DNA of 64,000 nucleotides. It comes from Trema orientale (Eukaryota; Streptophyta; Magnoliopsida; Rosales; Cannabaceae). The position numbers and the translations under genes are program-made. Below, piece after piece: positions 57,300 through 64,000 of this stretch; positions within the stretch are counted from its first letter, which is position 1, and the number at the start of each line of letters is the position of its first letter. The stretch is from the NCBI GenBank assembly GCA_002914845.1, contig JXTC01000073.1:966945-1030944 (forward strand). The letters are read 5' to 3'. Under the pieces are notes generated by a model that searched no databases, was not told where the DNA came from, and saw only the letters and a list, made by a program, of their open reading frames with translations.

Positions 57300-57494
57300 T
57301 ATTTATTAATATGTATTTTTTTTAACCGTTGGATGATAATTGTAATAACTATTATAATTTAAATGGTTGAAAAAAAGAATAATAAAAATAAATATTTATT
57401 ATTTAATGATTTTTTCTTTATTCCTTTTATAAACGTATGTGGCCAAAATAATACCTATCAATAGCTTTTATAAAATACCTACCAGATTGGTACC
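57300..57494. mobile_element. M2-family MITE just upstream of the 57.6-kb gene
   Basis: TATTAATATGTATTTTTTTTAACCGTTGGATGATAATTG on the left, AAAATACCTACCAGATTGGTACC on the right, then (TA)n. Its right end lies about 105 bp before the start codon at 57600, so it overlaps the likely promoter. Confidence 0.7.
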
Positions 57495-57599
57495 ATATAT
57501 ATATATAATACTTATATATACAGAAACCTTATTTCTTATTTATTCCATCAAGTCAAGATCTCGCGAAACTCTCCCATCTTGTCTGAGAGAAGTATAGTT

Positions 57600-60500
57600 A
57601 TGTCTACGACAAGTTGGCTTATTTCTCCTTATTATTGTAATACGTCGGCCGGTGTCGTTTGTCGTAGTAGATCACCAAATCGGGCTTCAAACTTTTTTCC
57701 GGCAGGTTGTCATCTCTCGAAACACAATGAATATTATTGTCGTTTTCTTGGGAATCCAAGGTTGCAATCGGTCAGTACCAGCCTCCAGAGAGTCCAAAAT
57801 GGCAACAAAAATACAAAGATGTAAGTGTTAATAACCATATGACCATGTTTTGCCGTTAATTCTCCTTGTTGTGTCTATGAATAATTTTGTGATAATGATA
57901 TAATTATGAACCAATATGCAGGGACATATCTGTCAAGAACAATATTTTGCCTGACTTACCTCCCCTTCCTTCTGATAATTCTTCTCCTGGTTCCTGGTAT
58001 AATATTTAGTCAACGCATTCATATATACGATCTTTCTTTCCTTTTTTTTTTTTTTAAGTAATCAATTGATTATTTAGTCATGGTGATATTAATTAAGCAG
58101 GAAACTATGGCTTATGGGAATTTTTATATCAGTAGTGGTACCTTTCTGGAAGAATAAATGGGGACCTTTACAGAAATTGCAAAGTAAGGAACCATATTAA
58201 TTAAGCTTTAATTAATTTCATCTTTTCATAAATATATTTAAGTATTTGTTACATATATATATATATATTTCTATATACCCAGATCAATATTTATACTTAT
58301 ATATTGTATTGCAGAGGAAGTGGAGACAGTGGTGGATACAGCACAAGAAGTGACAGATATTGTAGAAGACGTAGCAAAAGGAGTAGAGAAATTAGCAGAT
58401 GAACTGGGCGATCATCTTCCGGAGGGTGGAAAGCTTCAACAGGCTGCTGAATTTGTTGAAGATATGGCCAAAGGAACTGTTCACAACGCCAATCTAGTGG
58501 AAGATGTCCTTGAAAAGGTTTTTTTTATTATTACCTAATTACCTTGATTTTTTTTTCTTTTTTCTAATTTTTTTTTTTTATACTTCCCATAACAATTCAT
58601 GTCTCGTTTGTGTTAACCATCTTTCATCTCTTATTATTATTTTTTTTAATAATTCCAATATCGATCTACGAGGCTGGATCACGTGCGTAGTCCATTCGTT
58701 ACTTTTTTTTAACACATTTCAATTTCATTTTTTTGACATGCGTGTACATTGAGACTAAAGAATGTAAAAAGATTATAATTAGAAGTTTTTTTGGCTGGGG
58801 CGATTATAATTACAAGTTAGATTCAATAGCCAAAAACCTTACAATGGGCTAAGTCATAGCTGTCTTTCTTGGATTGCCTGCTCTTCTTTTACAACTTTTG
58901 ACTTTTTTCCCCATTGGTTATAGGCAGGAATAGTAGAAAACATGTGGAGTACTACTGACCCCACATTTTATTATTAAAGAATTTCTTATAACATTTAGAT
59001 TCTCAGAATATCTATAATTTCAAATTTCAAATAATGGGGCGGCTATCTATGGTGTCTCCTAGTCCTAGTTACCACTTAACAATGAATAATCCTGCCTCAT
59101 TAATAATTGAGTGATTACAAATATATCTCATATAGTTTTTTATCTTTTAAATATAATGCATTCGGAAACTATATTTTTATCATTTGAGATTTACCATAAA
59201 ATTTCAATTCATCCCGATAAAATTTAGAAAATTAAGATTTATTTGATAAAAATTTCTCTCTCTCAGTGTTTTATAACAAAAATTATTATTTCAATAAACT
59301 TTCTAAACTAATATAAAGTTGTTATCAAACAATCCCACCCTAAAAAAATACAATATATTTTTACTAATCCAGAAACTATTTAAAAATAAATTATATTTCA
59401 ATACACTTAAAAAGGAGTCTATTTTTATTAGTTAAAACTTTTTTCCCAAAATTAAATGTTATAATGTGAAAATCTAATATTCAAGAACACACGGTTGAAT
59501 TTAAGAGCAATAAAAATTAATAAGTATAAAATAATTATTTTCCTTTTGTATTGGTGTTAAACTAATAGAATTTTGTGCCCGCAATTAGAGACGTAAAGTG
59601 AGTTAGGCCGACCCACATCTAATAAGCCCACACGGGCTTTATACCTGGCCTAAGTCTGACCTGCATAAAATTGGGCAGGGCCTAATCCTATCAAAGAGCC
59701 TGACACGACCCACAGGTTTAGCCCACATTTTATGCGGGCCTAAGTGGATCATGCTTATGCAGGTTGAATATGGACCGCAACTTTTCCGCTTCTCTAGTTT
59801 CTCTTATGCAACTTTTCCATTCTTCTAGATATAGAAGTTTAATTTATATTATTTTTTAATTTTTCAAGTTAATTATACTTCTATCATATTTTTGAACATT
59901 ACTATTTTACAAAGATTATATTATTTATCCTTTTGTATTTAATTAGATTAAAATAGAAAAAAAAACTAATTCATATTCTTTTGAAATTTGAATAAATTAA
60001 AGATAAATAAAAATAAGTACATAAATAACACTAAAAACATATAAATAAAAATATTAATTAAGATTTTTTTAAAATTTTTAATTAAAAAATATATTTAAAA
60101 TTATATAAAATGGCTAAATGTAAGCTTAATGTAGGCCTGCAGACATGTGGGTCAGGCCGATGGGCCTATTGCTGAGGCCTGACCCATACTATATGTATTG
60201 GGCTGGTCCATGCCCGCATTAATATGGGCCAGACTGATACCGTGCTTTTCCTTCATAATGTAAGCTGACCCATAAAACCTGGTCCATACTGACCTCTCTA
60301 CCCACAATTAGTTTACCTAGTTTGGTACAACCCAATATCCATCTATGCCATGTTCTTTTACATGGCTACCATTTATCAGTATTAGTACGTTCGTGATTAT
60401 AATTTAAGTACATATATTATTATTTTTTTTTATTTTTGAGTGAAATTATGCACATATGTTATGTGTTATAAAATAAATAACGTTTGTATATTTATGATTA

Positions 60501-60620
60501 ATTTTGCAGGTTGAAGAAGTAGAGAATCAGGTGGAGGAGTTTCTTGAAGACCAAACCACTAAGACGAAGGAAGAAACAACTATTGAGAATAAAACTCAGA
60601 CTGTGAAAGTTACTAGCTAG
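57600..60620 (+). CDS. Plastid-type single-pass membrane protein, unknown function
   Basis: Five exons: 57600-57820, 57922-57996, 58101-58183, 58315-58517 and 60510-60620; all GT-AG with matching phases; 230 aa. The N-terminal 65 residues are rich in Ser, Arg, Asn and lack acidic runs, like a chloroplast transit peptide. Then come a linker LPDLPPLPSDNSS (83-95), one hydrophobic segment LWLMGIFISVVVPFW (101-115), and from 127 an acidic helix rich in Val/Glu heptads (EVETVVDTAQEVTDIVEDVA, LPEGGKLQQAAEFVEDMAKG), likely amphipathic or coiled coil. The tail is K/T/E-rich. I recognise the layout from uncharacterised conserved plant proteins but no biochemical role is known. The ATG at 57600 is the first in frame. 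Intron 4 is 2 kb because of a hAT insertion. Confidence 0.85.
58518..59585. other. First half of intron 4 of the 57.6-kb gene
   Basis: T-rich intronic DNA; no exon or repeat with clear ends. The frame 58504-58752 is only intron read-through. Confidence 0.5.
59586..60300. mobile_element. Non-autonomous hAT element in intron 4
   Basis: TIR TAGAGACGT / complement of ACCTCTCTA, with 8-bp flanks CCCGCAAT (59578-59585) and CCCACAAT (60301-60308), 7 of 8. Both ends carry GGGCCTNA and GGCCC-type blocks, inverted. Same general build as 52809-53504: GC-rich ends, AT-rich middle. Confidence 0.8.
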
Positions 60621-60714
60621 TTTACAAACCACAATAATTGAAGTTAGAAGAAGACGTTATAACTATTTTACTTTGAGAGCCTTTTAGTAGCTGGACTCTC
60701 AACTCTCTAACTAG

Positions 60715-61163
60715 TTTATGGGGGAAAGTTTATAAATACCTGTTTTCAAAATTATATTTTCATAAATACTCGTTTTTTCTTTTTATTTCATAAATACCCA
60801 TTTTTGGACAAATATAGACCACTATTATTTTACATACGAAATGTATACCACGGTACATTTCATACATTAAATATATATCGTGGTTTGTATTTTAAGAATA
60901 AAAATTACACTAAAAATTGACACACATTTTAAAATGTGTACCATATGTCAAATTTATAATGAAAAATGTAAGTCATGGTATACCGTACATATTTTACATA
61001 TAAAATATGTAACTCATAGATACAATTTACGTTGTAAATATAGATTAATCATATTTGCATATGAAATGTGGACCATAAAAATGAGTATTTTTGAAAGAAA
61101 AATTAAAAATTAGTATTTATGAAAATAAGTTTTAAAAACGGGTACTAGCTTAAATTTCTCTAG
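60715..61163. mobile_element. MITE with long imperfect TIRs, just after the 57.6-kb gene
   Basis: Left AAAGTTTATAAATACCTGTTTTCAAAATTATATTTTCATAAATACTCG faces the complement of CGGGTACTAGCTTAAATTT and AGTATTTATGAAAATAAGTTTTAAAAA. The inside repeats ACATATTTTACATATAAAATATGTA-type palindromes. TSD unclear. It begins about 95 bp after the stop codon, so it may supply part of the 3' UTR. Confidence 0.6.
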
Positions 61164-62776
61164 TATCTATTAAGTAGGATTTTTTTTAAAGTTTATTAGA
61201 AATATCTAGGATATTGTGTAATAATTCGTTGTAATCCAGTATAACACTACTTTAAAATTATACGTGAATAAGAGATAATATCATAAAATCTTTTTTTTTG
61301 GAAGAAACCCTATTTCTTATGAAAAAAATATAGAAAAACTAATCTGAATTTAATTTCCCATTGTAAATCTTGTAATTTAACTACTTCTAACCCTCAATTA
61401 AAGGAGGCTATATTGACATTCTAGTTCTCATAAAATCACATCTTGCATTGGTAAAATGATTATAAAGGACAACTTTTTGTTTTTTTCGGAGGAGATTATA
61501 AAGGACAACTTGAAACAATTAGAAAACTTTTATGCACCCTATGTCCTGCTCCACTTCTAATTGTTTTGTTCTCTATTTTTATTTTTTCAAAGTTGCTCTC
61601 CCTTTTGCACCTCCAAGCTAAATCTTTTTTACTTGCAATTTCATTTGTCAATTGCAGCGAAAGTGGTTTCTGTTCAACGTGAGAAGAATGCAACTAACAA
61701 GGAAAAATAAAAATGAAATCAAACAAAATAAAATCAAAATCTTATATATATATATATATATTAATCAAATAAAATCAAAACCTTATATATATATAATCAA
61801 AATATTACATTATATATATATTATATTAATAAACTAAAATCAAAACCTTATATATATATATATATATAAATCACTTAAAGCTCGTTTACAAGTTTATAAA
61901 GGTTCAAATATATAAACCTTGTTATGCTGGCTCTACCTTAATCCAAATGAAAGATTAAACAAAAAGGGTTAAAAAAAATCAGACAAATTATTGGAGGTTA
62001 TATCAGCTTTGTGGTTGGATTTAGTTGGGATTGAGTTTGTCCCCTGCAGAATGCATGGGGTGTACATAAAAGTTAAGGGTAAAATTGTAATTATAATTAT
62101 AATTTTATTTTATTTTTAAGAAAGAATGGTGTCTTTATGCTGCTACATATAGGGTGTCAATTCCACGTCACTTAAATTAGGAGAGTTTATGGGAAATGAC
62201 AAAATTATTTGAGTAAAATAGTAGATTGTCGGATTGAGTCTATAGTAGTTTCAAAACAATATTTTAGTTTTTTCTAATGACTTGACAAGTGATAAATTAA
62301 TTTCCAAATAACTATAAACATATTTAAAATTAAAAATGTACTGTAAATCTATATCTATAGTCCATTAAGGGTAATTTTGTCATTTCTCTTTAATATTTTC
62401 AATTTAACTTACATGAAAAGGTCGGATTTTAAGAAAGATAATATAAGTAAGTAAGTATTTCAACTTTTTAAATATCACCTGATTTGGCGTGTAATTTGTC
62501 ACCATACAATTAGTGATGTCATCTAATATATCCATGGTAAATTTTAATTCACCAATTGAAAAATAAGAACTTATCAACCAAGTTATTTGGTATTAAAAAA
62601 TAGGATAATTCCAAATAACACCACATTTGTATTAGCTAAATAATGTATTTAATCCTCTGTTATTGTACAACAAAAAAGTACCTTCTATTGTCTAACATAG
62701 AAAAAATAAAATAACCCTTATTCTCTTTTTTAATCAATTTTTTGACTAAATTCTTTTCTAAATGACAGTAATATTT
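61164..62776. other. Intergenic, no gene seen
   Basis: 61740-61870 consists of AATCAAAACCTTATATATATA units (about four, 30-60 bp apart), a compound TA microsatellite. The rest is AT-rich without a convincing frame. Confidence 0.5.
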
Positions 62777-62779
62777 TTA

Positions 62780-63430
62780 GGTTTTATTTGGTATGCAATA
62801 TAGGATTTGACTATTTTAAAGGATTGGACTAGATAAGATAAGATATGATTATAGTCCAATCCTATCCTATATTTGGTGTACTACTTTTTGTTAGGATAGG
62901 ATTAACATGTGTGTTTCATAGTTTCAACTAAATAACAATTTTGAGATTTGATTAATTAGAAAAATACCACTTTTAAAAATTAATTTAGAAAAATACCATT
63001 TTTAAGGACTTATTTACAAAAACACCATTTTTAAAAATCTTGAAAAGTACTACTTTTAGAAAAATATTTTGAAAGATACCACTTTGAAACTTAATTTTGA
63101 AAAATATATCAGTTTTTTATAAAATTATTGGCAAAAATACCACTTCTAAAAAAATATTTCGAAAAATACCATTTTTGGTTTTACCATTTTTAAAAATTAA
63201 TTTCGAAAATACTATTTTTTACTACTTCAAACATTCTATTATTTTTAATCAAATTCCTAATCTCTCCCAATCCTAAATTCTCAAGAGGATAAGATTATCC
63301 CCTTCTAAGGATATTATTTTTGGAGTGGATTATTTTAATCCACTTCAATTCTCCTCATATGCATGTACCAAATAAAAGATTAATTTAATCTAATCCAATC
63401 TCATCATTATCCTGCATTCCAAATGTGGCC
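62780..63430. mobile_element. Tourist-like (PIF/Harbinger) MITE, 651 bp
   Basis: Ends GGTTTTATTTGGTATGCAATATAGGAT / complement of ATCCTGCATTCCAAATGTGGCC, flanked by TTA on both sides (62777-62779, 63431-63433). The centre (62945-63220) holds about nine copies of AAAAATACCACTTTTAAAA-type repeats. Confidence 0.8.
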
Positions 63431-63433
63431 TTA

Positions 63434-64000
63434 GGATATTGATATTCAAACAACTCTTTTATTAATTTCTTTACAAAAAAATAACCTAAAAATTATTTTT
63501 AAAAAAACGTTATCAACATTTTTCTATAATCTGGAAAAAAAAAAGTTATGAGTTTCTTTTTATTCATTTAAATTAAGGAAAAAAAAACAAATTAGATAAT
63601 AAGGAATGTTTGGTAATAGATTTTAAAACATATGTAAGGATATTTTTTTATTTTTCACATTTTAAATTTGACAAAAAAAACGGTATTCTCTTTTCCTAAT
63701 TTGAAAAACATGGGATACTTCTAGCTTTTTAAGAACATAATTTAAACGTGGTATTCAGTCATAATAATGTGGTGTTTTGGAGATCTTAAAAAAAGTAATA
63801 AATGAGAGATCTCTAGTACTATCCTTTTAAATACTTTTAATAATTAAAAAATAAATTCAATGAAGTTTTCCTATATTTCTTAAAACATATGAGATTTTAT
63901 TTTTTTTTTTAAAATGAAATACCAGTTCATTTTTGAAAAAGTTGCTTTCCTACTTGGAGAGAGAGGGAGTCGCTTCTCTCTAGTATATGGCTTTATCTTC
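63434..64000. other. Intergenic to window end, no gene seen
   Basis: AT-rich with A/T runs only. The last 60 bases become less AT-rich (GAGAGAGAGGGAGTCGC), so a gene could begin outside the window. Confidence 0.4.

Noticed and set aside
57579-57599. Upstream start of the 57.6-kb gene (SERSIV extension)
   Set aside because: The codon there is TTG, not ATG; the first ATG in frame is at 57600.

Overview
The window is nuclear DNA from a flowering plant, most likely a eudicot. The signs are GT-AG introns, very AT-rich intergenic DNA, typical plant gene families (patatin-like phospholipases, an ATL RING-H2 ligase) and plant transposon types (hAT, Mutator, Tourist-like, CACTA, SINE, LINE, LTR). The protein style fits Rosales (for example Cannabaceae or Moraceae), but that is an inference. 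There are three assembly gaps (11054-11191, 26632-27423, 44030-44058).

Five host genes look intact. Three are patatin-like lipid acyl hydrolases with the same seven-exon layout and splice phases: 16240-18802 (+), 21536-24629 (-) and 34934-38193 (-). The first two face each other tail to tail; the third points the same way as the second. Two decayed relics of the family flank them: an exon-2 fragment near 5951 (+), and an exon 4-intron-exon 5 copy near 32090-32540 (-) that resembles the third gene. This is therefore a tandem/inverted patatin cluster with at least five members, two of them dead. A single-exon ATL-type RING-H2 E3 ligase lies at 46497-47606 (-). A five-exon gene at 57600-60620 (+) encodes a probably plastid-targeted, single-pass membrane protein of unknown function.

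The rest is mostly transposon-derived, and many elements have readable ends and target-site duplications (TSDs). 0-10 kb: degenerate GGATACCTATGGTA tandem arrays, a perfect-looking foldback, a Mutator-type MITE with an exact 9-bp TSD, and Tourist-like and other MITEs. 10.4-15.5 kb: a hAT-like element holding a non-autonomous LTR retrotransposon with two 1355-bp LTRs, plus a 355-bp Mutator MITE at the LTR border. 26-32 kb: a LINE RNase H relic and a 3.1-kb foldback element with arms of about 0.8-0.9 kb and an internal satellite. 41-44 kb: a hAT element with a decayed transposase, and a long-TIR MITE inside a GTCGTTTT-rich stretch. 48-56 kb: a hAT element with a perfect TSD, and a nest of Mutator-like elements up to four levels deep that includes a Pack-MULE carrying a piece of an LRR receptor kinase gene (IRK/PXC2-like).

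One small MITE family occurs five times, almost always beside (TA)n. Two copies lie in patatin introns and one ends about 105 bp before the start codon of the 57.6-kb gene. No tRNA, rRNA or CRISPR was seen.
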